Shown: positions 1 through 5,900 of the stretch, piece by piece | Position numbering within the stretch: the first letter of the stretch is position 1 | Layout: every line of letters starts with the position of its first letter | Source: an uncultured Synergistales bacterium | GTDB lineage: Bacteria; Synergistota; Synergistia; Synergistales; Aminobacteriaceae | Length of the DNA: 6,253 nucleotides | Assembly: GCA_905234205.1 (NCBI GenBank) | Contig: CAJOGG010000124.1 | Span: 1-6,253, forward strand | Direction: 5' to 3' | The notes under the pieces: generated by a model | Told to the model about the DNA's origin: nothing | The model's input: the letters and a program-made list of their open reading frames with translations, nothing else | Database searches by the model: none | Made by a program: the position numbers and the translations under genes

Positions 1-879
1 GACGGCACTTGGAAATTAAGCGAAACTCAAGGCGGTGGCTGTTTAGCTATTGACTCCAAGATTACTTCCGCTGTTATTCCAGACGCAGTGTCAATATACT
101 TCAAAGATACCAAGGAAGACAAAGCCTCCTTAACAAGCACTCTGTCATCTTATTATTCTCTGTACATGAAGACTTCAAACAACGTGAGTAATGAGGAAGC
201 ATCGTTATTGCAGACTATTAATCCGGCCAGCGAAGGGACGTTGACACAAATAGGCGACAACACATATAAATTCACGGAAGAAAACGGCAATGAAGCTATT
301 ATATTTATTGAGAATACCGATGAAATTTTTGTGTTCACGACAGAGAGCGGGGACGAGACTGGACAAAGTTGCATATTTTTACCGTTAAAGAAAGTCTCCT
401 TTGACCTTGGCGCGGCACTGAAGAAAACTTGGACTGCTTATAGTGGCGGTGGTTATTCGGACTTTGCCAGCATGGATAATCCAGAGAATGACCCTGCGAC
501 TGACTTCCTCAAGATACTTGGCATTTTCTCATATACGTTGCAATATGCCACAATGAATTTTACTGACGTAACTACAAATGATGATGGAGCAAACACAGTA
601 ACTTTTGGGATTGCCTCTTCCTTCTTGTGTACGAACGATTTTATTAGCGTGCTCCTTGATTATGCCGGGTTACCTGAAGAGACTATGTCTATGCCTATCA
701 CGAGTACGATAAACAAAGCTACTATTGCAAATTCCGGAAATTTTTTGCGTTTCATAGATAGCGAAGGCATAATTTATGATCTCTCATTTATTTCGGATAC
801 AGAAGCATTTCTTGCGATTGATGAAACTGGACCAGAGACAGGATACAACAGACTTGTCTTGAGATTGAGAGCAGAATAA
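1..879 (+). CDS. C-terminal part of a two-domain repeat protein, probably exported (partial)
   Basis: The frame is open from base 1 to the TAA at 877-879 (292 residues visible), so the gene begins upstream. A GTG at base 88 is internal and not a start. I do not recognise a named family. The visible part is two copies of one domain. Copy A covers about residues 2-130 and copy B about residues 141-290. Each opens with a TW...GGG motif (T3-W4 and G11-G13; T143-W144 and G149-G151). Each closes with a conserved block of the form F-I-x-x-T...E-[ST]-G-x-E-T-G followed by alternating hydrophobics (residues 102-130 and 263-290). The GTW opening and the strand-like ends recall lipocalin/META-type beta-barrel domains, but this is only a resemblance. 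The protein is acidic, rich in Thr, Ser, Asp and Asn, and has no membrane segment or anchor at its C-terminus, which suggests a secreted or periplasmic protein. Any signal peptide lies outside the window. Confidence 0.8.
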   Translation, partial: DGTWKLSETQGGGCLAIDSKITSAVIPDAVSIYFKDTKEDKASLTSTLSSYYSLYMKTSNNVSNEEASLLQTINPASEGTLTQIGDNTYKFTEENGNEAIIFIENTDEIFVFTTESGDETGQSCIFLPLKKVSFDLGAALKKTWTAYSGGGYSDFASMDNPENDPATDFLKILGIFSYTLQYATMNFTDVTTNDDGANTVTFGIASSFLCTNDFISVLLDYAGLPEETMSMPITSTINKATIANSGNFLRFIDSEGIIYDLSFISDTEAFLAIDETGPETGYNRLVLRLRAE

Positions 880-904
880 ACGTTCTGTGATTAAGCGATA
901 AAGC

Positions 905-939
905 TCCCTGTAGTCGTTTTGGCTGCGGGGAATTTTTTT
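905..939 (+). terminator. Rho-independent terminator after the repeat protein
   Basis: An 11-bp stem pairs bases 905-915 with 921-931, including four G-U pairs, around the loop GTTTT. It is followed by AA and seven T residues (933-939). It lies 25 bases after the stop codon of the first gene and separates it from the PAP2 gene. Confidence 0.88.
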
Positions 940-952
940 AGCTAAATCAGGG

Positions 953-958
953 TATAAT
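953..958 (+). promoter_or_regulatory. -10 box candidate for the PAP2 gene
   Basis: A perfect TATAAT lies 36 bases before the ATG at 994 and just after the upstream terminator, where a new promoter is expected. At 15-19 bp spacing upstream there is only the terminator T-tract and no good TTGACA match, so the -35 part is weak. The SD AAGGAGG is at 975-981, 12 bases before the start. Confidence 0.45.
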
Positions 959-993
959 TCTCGAATTACTTAACAAGGAGGAATTAATTTGTT

Positions 994-1916
994 ATGGATA
1001 TAACTTATTTGTTATGGCTTCAGGATTTCAGAAACAGTATCAACGACGCTTGGACGCCATTTATGGAATGGATTTCACTTTTCGGAGTGAGAGCGATACT
1101 TCTTTTGCCAGTATTTGTGTATTGGTGCATTAATAAGCGCAAGGGGTTATTTATACTCTTTGCATGGAAATTAAGCCAAACTATTAACGCTATCGTGAAA
1201 TTAACGGCTTGTGTATATCGTCCTTGGGTTCGCGACGTCCGGCTGGCGATGCTATAAAGACGGCTGGTGGCTATTCGTTCCCAAGTGGTCATACAATGAT
1301 GGCGACTCCCATATATGGCGGCTTGGCTGTGAGTTTTAAGAACAAGTTGTTGCGAGTCTTATTCGTTGCAGGGATTCTAGTAACAATGTTCTCACGAAAT
1401 TATTTAGGCGTTCATACTCCACAAGATGTTGTTGTTGGGTTAGTGCTTGGTTGTTTGTCTATATACATTGCGCAAAAGGCCTTGGATTATCTTGACAGCC
1501 ACCCCGAGAAGGATATTCTGGTTATGGTTTTATGTGCAGTTGCTGGAATTGGGACGCTTATTTACGTTACATACAAGCCTTACCCTATGGATTACGTTGA
1601 CGGGAAATTGTTGGTTGACCCGGTTAAAATGCAAATTGACTCTTGGGGAGACGCTGGAGGCTTTGCTGCGTTTGCGTTGATGTGGTTCATTGAGAGTCGC
1701 TTTGTGAAATTCACTCCGACCGGCTGGAACGTTAAGGGTGTCGTGCTTTGCGTAATAGGGTTAATCCCACTTTACTGGGCAGTTGATAATCTTAGAGGAG
1801 TAATCAGTCCGGCATTAGGTCAACACGTGGGCAAACTGGCGGCACAATCTTTGATGCTGTTCTATATTATGGTGGTGTGGCCATTAGTTCTGAAAATGTT
1901 TGCTAGAAAATCTTGA
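994..1916 (+). pseudogene. PAP2-family membrane phosphatase, frameshifted
   Basis: PAP2 (type 2 phosphatidic acid phosphatase) enzymes remove phosphate from lipid phosphates or diphosphates at the membrane. The three signature motifs are all here. Motif 1, K-x6-RP, is K69...R76-P77 in the frame starting at the ATG at 994. Motif 2, PSGH, is at 1281-1292. Motif 3, SR-x5-H-x3-D, is at 1392-1427. Motifs 2 and 3 lie in a different frame from motif 1. The first frame runs VRD (to 1236) and then out of frame to a TAA at 1255-1257. The second frame picks up PAGDAIKTAGGYSFPSGH from 1239 and continues to the TGA at 1914-1916. Only two bases (1237-1238) lie between, so one base is missing, or more likely about ten, as relatives I recall read roughly RDPRxxPAGDA. 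Corrected length would be about 307 residues with several hydrophobic segments on both sides, normal for a multi-pass PAP2 protein. The rest of the frame shows no decay. This fits either a very recent mutation or a sequencing error. Substrate cannot be inferred. Confidence 0.85.
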
Positions 1917-1928
1917 TTACGCTAAAAT
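1900..1928 (+). promoter_or_regulatory. Candidate promoter of the rplM-rpsI operon
   Basis: TTGCTA (1900-1905, 4/6 to the -35 consensus) and TAAAAT (1923-1928, 5/6 to the -10 consensus) are separated by 17 bp. The -35 element lies within the last codons of the PAP2 gene. Transcription would start near 1935 and give a leader of about 50 bases. No terminator is seen between PAP2 and rplM, so readthrough is also possible. Confidence 0.5.
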
Positions 1929-1937
1929 ATCCATTAA

Positions 1938-1959
1938 TGCGAACAAGCCCCCGTTCGTA
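1938..1959 (+). other. Small hairpin in the rplM leader
   Basis: Bases 1938-1944 (TGCGAAC) pair with 1953-1959 (GTTCGTA) as a 7-bp stem with one G-U pair around an 8-base loop, AAGCCCCC. No T-tract follows, so it is not a terminator. It sits in the predicted 5' leader, 10 bases before the rplM SD, where feedback sites of ribosomal protein operons are often found. Whether L13 or anything else binds it is unknown. Confidence 0.3.
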
Positions 1960-1987
1960 GTATGTTATTAGGAGGAAGAAATTTATC

Positions 1988-2419
1988 ATGACGGGCAGCA
2001 GCTCATACTTGGCAAAACCCGGCCAGGTCGAACGAAAATGGTACGTTATTGATGCGCAGGATAGATCACTTGGACGTCTTGCAGCAGTTATATCAAGAAT
2101 ATTGACAGGCAAAAACAAGCCTACATATACACCTCATGTTGATACAGGCGATTATGTTATCGTTATCAATGCCGAGAAAGTTAAACTCACTGGACATAAA
2201 GCAGAGCAGTCAACTTGGCATTATCATTCAGGGCACCCTGGCGGCTATAAGTCAACACCGTGGGGAATACTCGTAAAGACAAAACCCGAAGCGTTATTCC
2301 ATCATGTAGTCAAAGGAATGCTCCCAAGAAACAGACTGAAATACGCAAGCAAGTTGAAAGTTTATGCAGGGCCTTCACATCCACATGCAGCACAGAACCC
2401 TGTAACCCTTGAGATTTAA
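1988..2419 (+). CDS. rplM: 50S ribosomal protein L13
   Basis: L13 is an early-assembling protein of the large ribosomal subunit that binds 23S rRNA. The product has 143 residues, the normal bacterial length (about 142). Family hallmarks are in order: KWYVIDAQDRSLGRLA near residues 18-33, LTGKNKPTYTPHVDTGDYVIVINAEK in the first half, the KxxxLFHHVVKGMLPRN segment around residues 100-116, and a C-terminus with KVYAGPSHPHAAQNP. The ATG at 1988 is chosen because AGGAGG lies at 1970-1975, 12 bases upstream, the same spacing as in the PAP2 gene. The first dozen residues (MTGSSSYLAKPG) are a family-variable extension. It is the first gene of a two-gene operon with rpsI, 20 bases downstream. Confidence 0.98.
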   Translation: MTGSSSYLAKPGQVERKWYVIDAQDRSLGRLAAVISRILTGKNKPTYTPHVDTGDYVIVINAEKVKLTGHKAEQSTWHYHSGHPGGYKSTPWGILVKTKPEALFHHVVKGMLPRNRLKYASKLKVYAGPSHPHAAQNPVTLEI

Positions 2420-2439
2420 CACTAGGAGGAAAATAAATC

Positions 2440-2835
2440 ATGGCAGACGATAAGTATACATGGGGAACAGGACGCAGAAAGAACGCTTTAGCCCGCGTAA
2501 GAATTTGCATGGGAACCGGTGAAGTTAAGATCAATAATCGTACAGTTGAGGAATATTTCCCGCGTTTACTGTGGCAGTCACAAGTTTATCAGGCTCTCAA
2601 GACGGCTGGTGTTGAGGGACGCGTTGACGTGTTCGTTAATGCTTCAGGCGGTGGCTTAACAGGTCAGGCCGGAGCGGTTAAGCTTGGCATAGCACGTGCA
2701 TTAATCAAGATGAACCCAGATTTACGTCCCGCACTCAAGAAGGAAGGATTATTGACCAGAGATCCGAGAATGGTTGAGCGTAAGAAATTCGGCCAAAAAG
2801 GCGCAAGAGGAAAGAGACAGTTCTCAAAGCGTTAA
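2440..2835 (+). CDS. rpsI: 30S ribosomal protein S9
   Basis: S9 is a small-subunit protein whose C-terminal tail reaches toward the P-site tRNA. The product has 131 residues, normal for bacteria. It shows the GTGRRKNALARVR opening (residues 9-21), the central GGGLTGQAGAVKLGIARAL block, LLTRDPRMVERKKFGQKGAR, and the invariant C-terminal SKR. The ATG at 2440 follows AGGAGG (2424-2429) by 10 bases. It lies 20 bases after rplM in the usual bacterial order L13-S9 and ends 28 bases before a strong terminator, so it closes the operon. Confidence 0.98.
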   Translation: MADDKYTWGTGRRKNALARVRICMGTGEVKINNRTVEEYFPRLLWQSQVYQALKTAGVEGRVDVFVNASGGGLTGQAGAVKLGIARALIKMNPDLRPALKKEGLLTRDPRMVERKKFGQKGARGKRQFSKR

Positions 2836-2863
2836 TCGCGTCAAGACATTCAGGAAAATACAT

Positions 2864-2893
2864 TCCCCTATCTATTACGGTAGGGGATTTTTT
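2864..2893 (+). terminator. Rho-independent terminator of the rplM-rpsI operon
   Basis: A 9-bp stem pairs bases 2864-2872 with 2879-2887 (TCCCCTA...TAGGGGA core) around the loop TATTAC and is followed by six T residues (2888-2893). It marks the end of the core operon. Phage-like content starts directly beyond it. Confidence 0.92.
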
Positions 2894-2920
2894 GTAACAA
2901 CAATAAACTATGCTGCCAAC

Positions 2921-2962
2921 CTTTAGGCCACTCTAAGCCCTTGCTAAAGTTTTGCTTTAGAG
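2921..2962 (+). repeat. Overlapping inverted repeats before the primase
   Basis: CTAAAG (2944-2949) is complementary to CTTTAG both upstream (2921-2926) and downstream (2955-2960). CTCTAA (2931-2936) is complementary to TTAGAG (2957-2962). These pairings exclude one another. The strongest local hairpin is 2944-2949 with 2955-2960 around TTTTG. No T-tract follows. It could be a small regulatory RNA structure, a recombination remnant, or chance in AT-rich DNA. Confidence 0.3.
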
Positions 2963-2967
2963 TAAAC

Positions 2968-4110
2968 ATGTTATATGACACATTCCGCGGGCGTGTAATA
3001 TTTCCGATCAAGGACATAACAGGGAGAATTGTAGCTTTTGGTGGCCGATTGATTGACGGTGAAGGCGCGAAGTACATTAATAGCTCTGACAGCAAATTAT
3101 TCAACAAGCGCAGAAATTTATACTTGCTGAACGCAGCCAAGAACGCTATTCACGACAAGAAACGCTCTATCTTGGTTGAGGAGTGCATGGACGCGATAAG
3201 GTTACACAAATGCGGATTTACGGAGGCTGTAGCGTCGTGCGGAACATCATTAACGCCAGAACAGGCTTCGCTGCTATCTCGTTATGCAGACCGTTGCTAT
3301 ATCTGCTATGACAACGATAAGGCAGGCCAGAACGCTACGTTACGAAGCATGTATGTGTTAGCTCAAAATGGAATTAATGTTCAACTGTTCAAACTTTTTA
3401 AGGGTAAAGACCCCGATGAATTTTTGAGTACGAACCCTCCAGAAAGTTTTGAAGAATTGCTGAAGCTTGCGCGACCGTTAGTATTACACCATTTAGAAAT
3501 TTTAACGCCAGCGATTCAAAATCAGGGCACGAGAAAATCAGCTTTGAGAGAATTATTTGCGAGCTTGTCACAACTAGATGTAGCTGAAGTTTTACAATAC
3601 AAACTACAGTTAGCCGAAGTAACAGGAGTCCCGCCAAGTAAACTCGAAGAATATTTTTCGCGCAAAGTGACCAACAAGGAATTAACTGCCATGAGTACAC
3701 CGCAGAATAATAGGCAAATTGAACAGCCGTTTGAAGCTGCGTTGTGTTCGTTGATGGCGAAATATTCTGAATGTAGGCTTGCATTGTTGAATGACAGACT
3801 GCTGAATATCGTTCACAATCCTACAGCGCAATTAGTGATTGACGGACTTTTGCACAACGGGGTAGATCAAATTAGATTGTGGCGTGACATTGGAGAATTT
3901 GAAGTGCTTTCGTTATTGGCGCGAGGTGAAGAAATTTGTTCACAGCTTGAAGGCATGAGCGTTATGGAAAAGTTGCAGAAAGTTTATCGGGTTTTATGCG
4001 CACGAACTGTAAACGGACGCATCAAATACATAATGGCCAAAATGCAGAAATCACAAGCAACCACGCAAGAATTATTAGAGTTGCAAAGGTTGAAGACGAT
4101 GAGGCTATGA
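2968..4110 (+). CDS. DnaG-type primase lacking the N-terminal zinc domain
   Basis: DnaG makes RNA primers for DNA replication and works with the DnaB helicase. From the ATG at 2968 the product has 380 residues, against about 580-650 for complete DnaG. Homology begins at once with YDTFRGRVIFPI (residues 3-14), which corresponds to about residue 190 of the E. coli enzyme, so the zinc-binding domain and the first part of the RNA polymerase domain are missing. Seen in order: AFGGR (23-27), KYINSSDSKLF (35-45), the Toprim motif ILVEECMDAI (68-77), ASCGTSLTPEQ (89-99), CYDNDKAG (113-120), and KGKDPDEF (145-152). The C-terminal half fits the DnaB-binding region and ends naturally. The metal-binding Glu71, Asp115 and Asp117 are kept, but the usual EGYMD is EECMD and DGD is DND. 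The frame is open upstream to 2884 with a TTG at 2941, but no SD precedes either start. Its stop overlaps the next gene as ATGA. Either a truncated remnant or a primase whose zinc module is encoded elsewhere. Confidence 0.85.
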   Translation: MLYDTFRGRVIFPIKDITGRIVAFGGRLIDGEGAKYINSSDSKLFNKRRNLYLLNAAKNAIHDKKRSILVEECMDAIRLHKCGFTEAVASCGTSLTPEQASLLSRYADRCYICYDNDKAGQNATLRSMYVLAQNGINVQLFKLFKGKDPDEFLSTNPPESFEELLKLARPLVLHHLEILTPAIQNQGTRKSALRELFASLSQLDVAEVLQYKLQLAEVTGVPPSKLEEYFSRKVTNKELTAMSTPQNNRQIEQPFEAALCSLMAKYSECRLALLNDRLLNIVHNPTAQLVIDGLLHNGVDQIRLWRDIGEFEVLSLLARGEEICSQLEGMSVMEKLQKVYRVLCARTVNGRIKYIMAKMQKSQATTQELLELQRLKTMRL

Positions 4111-4346
4111 ATAAATTCAATCACAATTTCACCAACGCGTGCGCACGGTTTAGCTTCTGGAATGCCGTAGTGGGTTATTTATTCGGCTTTGAGAAATTTC
4201 TGAACGAGCAGGACATGTTGACGAATGAGGACAAAGTGTCGTTAAGGAAGATTCATGAGCGTTTGTACGAATGCAGTGAAGAATCTAAGGCACGCCAAGA
4301 AATTTATCGCAACAAGATGAATTTGCTAATAGGAGGCGGACTATGA
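4107..4346 (+). CDS. Small hypothetical protein (79 aa)
   Basis: Not recognised. The ATG overlaps the primase stop as ATGA (4107-4110), the usual sign of translational coupling; only a weak GAGG stands upstream. A longer reading from 3996 would run deep into the primase and is not favoured. The N-terminal third is aromatic (FSFWNAVVGYLFGFEKFL, about residues 15-32) and could be an amphipathic or weakly membrane-associated helix. The rest is charged and looks alpha-helical (KVSLRKIHERLYECSEESK, about residues 43-61). It ends in GGGL because the SD of the next gene is encoded in its last codons. Probably a cytoplasmic accessory protein of the element; no function can be given. Confidence 0.7.
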   Translation: MNKFNHNFTNACARFSFWNAVVGYLFGFEKFLNEQDMLTNEDKVSLRKIHERLYECSEESKARQEIYRNKMNLLIGGGL

Positions 4347-4642
4347 ATTTATTGAGCGATGCAATAGACGGAATGAAGCGCGTGAGAAAGTCTTTCACAG
4401 TTGGTAAACATTACAACATTGCTGAAGCCACAAGGCGCAACACTGCTAAAGGAGAACATACGCTGATAGGTACGACTTGGAATAATGAATTAATTTTTGA
4501 GTATCAGGGCAAGCAGGGAATGCACCATTGTTTCAGGTCAGTGCTTGGTGGTTGGTCAAGGACGTACACGGACTATCAGCTTATAGGCAAGAAAATTCGG
4601 GAGGTGAACAATAATGGAATTAGTAACAACGCGAGAATTTAA
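4343..4642 (+). CDS. Small hypothetical protein (99 aa) with a conserved-looking basic/aromatic core
   Basis: Function unknown. The start is firm: AGGAGG at 4331-4336 lies 6 bases before the ATG at 4343, which overlaps the preceding stop as ATGA. After a basic helix (residues 1-18, DGMKRVRKSF) comes a compact stretch that looks like short beta strands: VGKHYNIAE, EHTLIGTTW, ELIFEYQGKQG, then MHHCFRSVLGG, and WSRTYTDYQLIGKKI near residues 71-85. The mix of Lys/Arg, aromatics and glycine suggests a small nucleic-acid-binding or regulatory phage protein, but this is inference. The last 29 bases overlap the start of the antirepressor gene, so its final residues (about 91-99, Asn-rich) are probably not critical. 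Confidence 0.75.
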   Translation: MNLLSDAIDGMKRVRKSFTVGKHYNIAEATRRNTAKGEHTLIGTTWNNELIFEYQGKQGMHHCFRSVLGGWSRTYTDYQLIGKKIREVNNNGISNNARI

Positions 4643-5432
4643 CGGGGTAGCGTTACAGTGCTATCGAGATGAAGTTAATCAAGAGGATTTTTGGGCGACA
4701 CGAGAACAGATCGGGCAGTTGCTGGAGTATGCAGACCCGCGAGACGCAATAGCAAAAATTCACGCACGCAACAAAGAACGCTTAGACAAGTTTTCAGGTG
4801 TGGACAATTTGTCCACCCCTTCGGGGACTCAGCAAACAAGGATATACAACTTCAAGGGCTTGCTAGAAATTTGCCGTTATTCGAATCAACCGAAGGCGAA
4901 CGCTGTTATAGATTTCCTGTGGGAGGTCGCAGACGAGATTCGGCAGAAAGGTCTGTATCTCTCACCACAGGCTAAAGAAAATTTCATTAGTAACCCTGAT
5001 TTTATCATTAAGTTGTGTGAGGAGATCAAGGCCGAGCGTGCAAAGTCATTAGAGCTTCAAACGCAGAACAATGTATTAGCGGCACAAGTTGAATCCGACA
5101 AGCCCAAGGTAGCTTTCGCGGACGCAGTTGACTCTAGCAAGACCAGCATACTAATAGGAAGTCTAGCAAAGTTACTATGCCAGAACGGGATCAAAACTGG
5201 GCCAATAAAATTATTTGCATGGTTACGTGAACACGGTTATCTCATCAGTTGTAAGGGCGAACGCTGGAATCTTCCGAAGCAAATATACGTTGACCGCGGG
5301 ATATTCGACTTGAAGACGACCGTTATACAAAACGCCGATGGCACAACGAAAATCACTCACACGACGAAAGTAACTGGTAAAGGCCAGATTTATTTCATCA
5401 ACGGTTTTGTGAGTGGAAAGTTCAAAATTTAA
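4614..5432 (+). CDS. Phage antirepressor, BRO-N plus ANT (KilAC) domains
   Basis: Proteins of this type control phage lysis-lysogeny, classically by countering the phage repressor. The 272-aa product shows the two-domain build. The N-terminal BRO-N-like DNA-binding domain covers about residues 1-112, with FWATREQIGQLLEY (26-39), IAKIHARNKERLDKF (46-60), and RIYNFKGLLEICRYSNQPKANAVIDFLWEVADEIRQKG in segments from 76 to 113. A charged, likely coiled-coil linker follows (about 128-158). The C-terminal ANT domain (about 162-272) contains KVAFADAVDSSKTSI, LAKLLCQNGIK, LFAWLREHGYLI, and KVTGKGQIYF near the end. The start is supported by GGAGGTGA (4600-4607), a full-length anti-SD match 6 bases before the ATG at 4614, although it overlaps the upstream gene by 29 bases. 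The exact target cannot be told from sequence; its use of the complete fold suggests it is functional. Confidence 0.92.
   Translation: MELVTTREFNGVALQCYRDEVNQEDFWATREQIGQLLEYADPRDAIAKIHARNKERLDKFSGVDNLSTPSGTQQTRIYNFKGLLEICRYSNQPKANAVIDFLWEVADEIRQKGLYLSPQAKENFISNPDFIIKLCEEIKAERAKSLELQTQNNVLAAQVESDKPKVAFADAVDSSKTSILIGSLAKLLCQNGIKTGPIKLFAWLREHGYLISCKGERWNLPKQIYVDRGIFDLKTTVIQNADGTTKITHTTKVTGKGQIYFINGFVSGKFKI
4800..4816. repeat. Perfect 17-base palindrome inside the antirepressor gene
   Basis: GTGGACAA-T-TTGTCCAC has two 8-base arms around one base. It lies over the codons for about residues 62-68 of the antirepressor, in a loop of the BRO-N domain. A short CCC-TTCG-GGG hairpin (4817-4826) with a UUCG tetraloop follows directly. 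It could be an operator-like protein binding site or an mRNA hairpin. Confidence 0.5.
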
Positions 5433-5446
5433 TGGAGGTTTAGACG

Positions 5447-5740
5447 ATGTCAAAATTTACGCAAGAGCCATGGAGATTATTACCACCTGCTTTTCCCCAT
5501 GCTCCATACACTATTCAAACGACAGTTCACGAAACAGGCCCTGGTTGTTGGGCTTGTGAGACTATAGCAAGCGTAGACAGTGAAGCCAACGGGCGATTAA
5601 TAGTAGCTGCGCCGGATATGTACGAATTACTAAAACTTTGCATTGAAACACTTGATGAATATTTACCTATTGAATGTGGTGCGAGCAAAGTAAGTAAGAG
5701 GCTTTTAGCGCGAATCGACGGGGAGGAAGACAATGAGTGA
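5447..5740 (+). CDS. Phage hypothetical protein of the 'TPGPW...NARLIAAAPELLEAL' type
   Basis: The 97-aa product matches a very common but uncharacterised phage protein pattern. These proteins open with a TPGPW-like motif (here TQEPW, residues 5-9), continue through a strand-rich middle, and then carry an ANARLIAAAPELLEAL-like helix (here EANGRLIVAAPDMYELLKLC, around residues 46-65), followed by another helix. The family resemblance is from memory of many phage and prophage annotations; the function is unknown. The ATG at 5447 is preceded by GGAGG (5434-5438) with 8 bases of spacing and lies 14 bases after the antirepressor stop. Its last 8 bases overlap the next gene. No membrane segment or signal peptide. 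Confidence 0.82.
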   Translation: MSKFTQEPWRLLPPAFPHAPYTIQTTVHETGPGCWACETIASVDSEANGRLIVAAPDMYELLKLCIETLDEYLPIECGASKVSKRLLARIDGEEDNE

Positions 5741-5900
5741 GAAGTTGAAGACGTGCCCGTTCTGCGGATGTCATGCATATATATTTATAAATAACAAAAA
5801 TTATTACCACGTCCAGTGTAACGTATGCGGGCATAGAATAATAGTTTACAAAATATTGGAGTTGTGCTGTAAAAGCGTGGAACAGGAGTGCGACCGATGA
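5733..5900 (+). CDS. Lar-like zinc-ribbon microprotein (55 aa)
   Basis: The 55-aa product is a single zinc ribbon. It starts LKTCPFCG (C8, C11) and has a second knuckle VQCNVCG (C29, C32) separated by short strands with YYHV. This matches the Lar-like (restriction alleviation) family pattern LKPCPFCG...YYVxCxxCG common in phages. Lar of the Rac prophage modulates type I restriction, but most members are uncharacterised, so I do not assign that role. Extra cysteines C13, C45, C46 and C53 are unusual for so small a protein. The ATG at 5733 follows GGAGG (5722-5726) by 6 bases and overlaps the upstream gene by 8 bases. Its stop overlaps the next start as ATGA (5897-5900). Confidence 0.8.
   Translation: MSEKLKTCPFCGCHAYIFINNKNYYHVQCNVCGHRIIVYKILELCCKSVEQECDR

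Noticed and set aside
88..879. GTG at 88 as the start of the first gene
   Set aside because: The frame is open to base 1 and the upstream residues (GTWKLSE...GGG) are the beginning of the first repeat unit, so 88 is internal.
1188..1254. Programmed -1 frameshift in the PAP2 gene
   Set aside because: The frame change has the right sign, but no X-XXY-YYZ slippery heptamer or downstream pseudoknot is evident in the overlap, and PAP2 enzymes are not known to use one.
1020..1292. 90-codon reading frame on the minus strand
   Set aside because: It lies opposite the PAP2 coding sequence, has no SD and no recognisable domain; it is a shadow.
1938..1959. Terminator after the PAP2 gene
   Set aside because: The hairpin has no T-tract and lies just before the rplM SD, so it is better read as part of the leader.
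2941..2967. TTG at 2941 as the primase start
   Set aside because: No SD precedes it, and the nine extra residues do not match DnaG; homology begins right after the ATG at 2968. It cannot be fully excluded.
3398..3784. 128-codon reading frame on the minus strand
   Set aside because: It lies opposite intact primase coding sequence with no SD and no domain; a shadow.
3996..4106. Longer N-terminus for the 79-aa protein
   Set aside because: It would overlap the primase by over 100 bases without an SD, while the ATGA overlap at 4107 gives a natural start.
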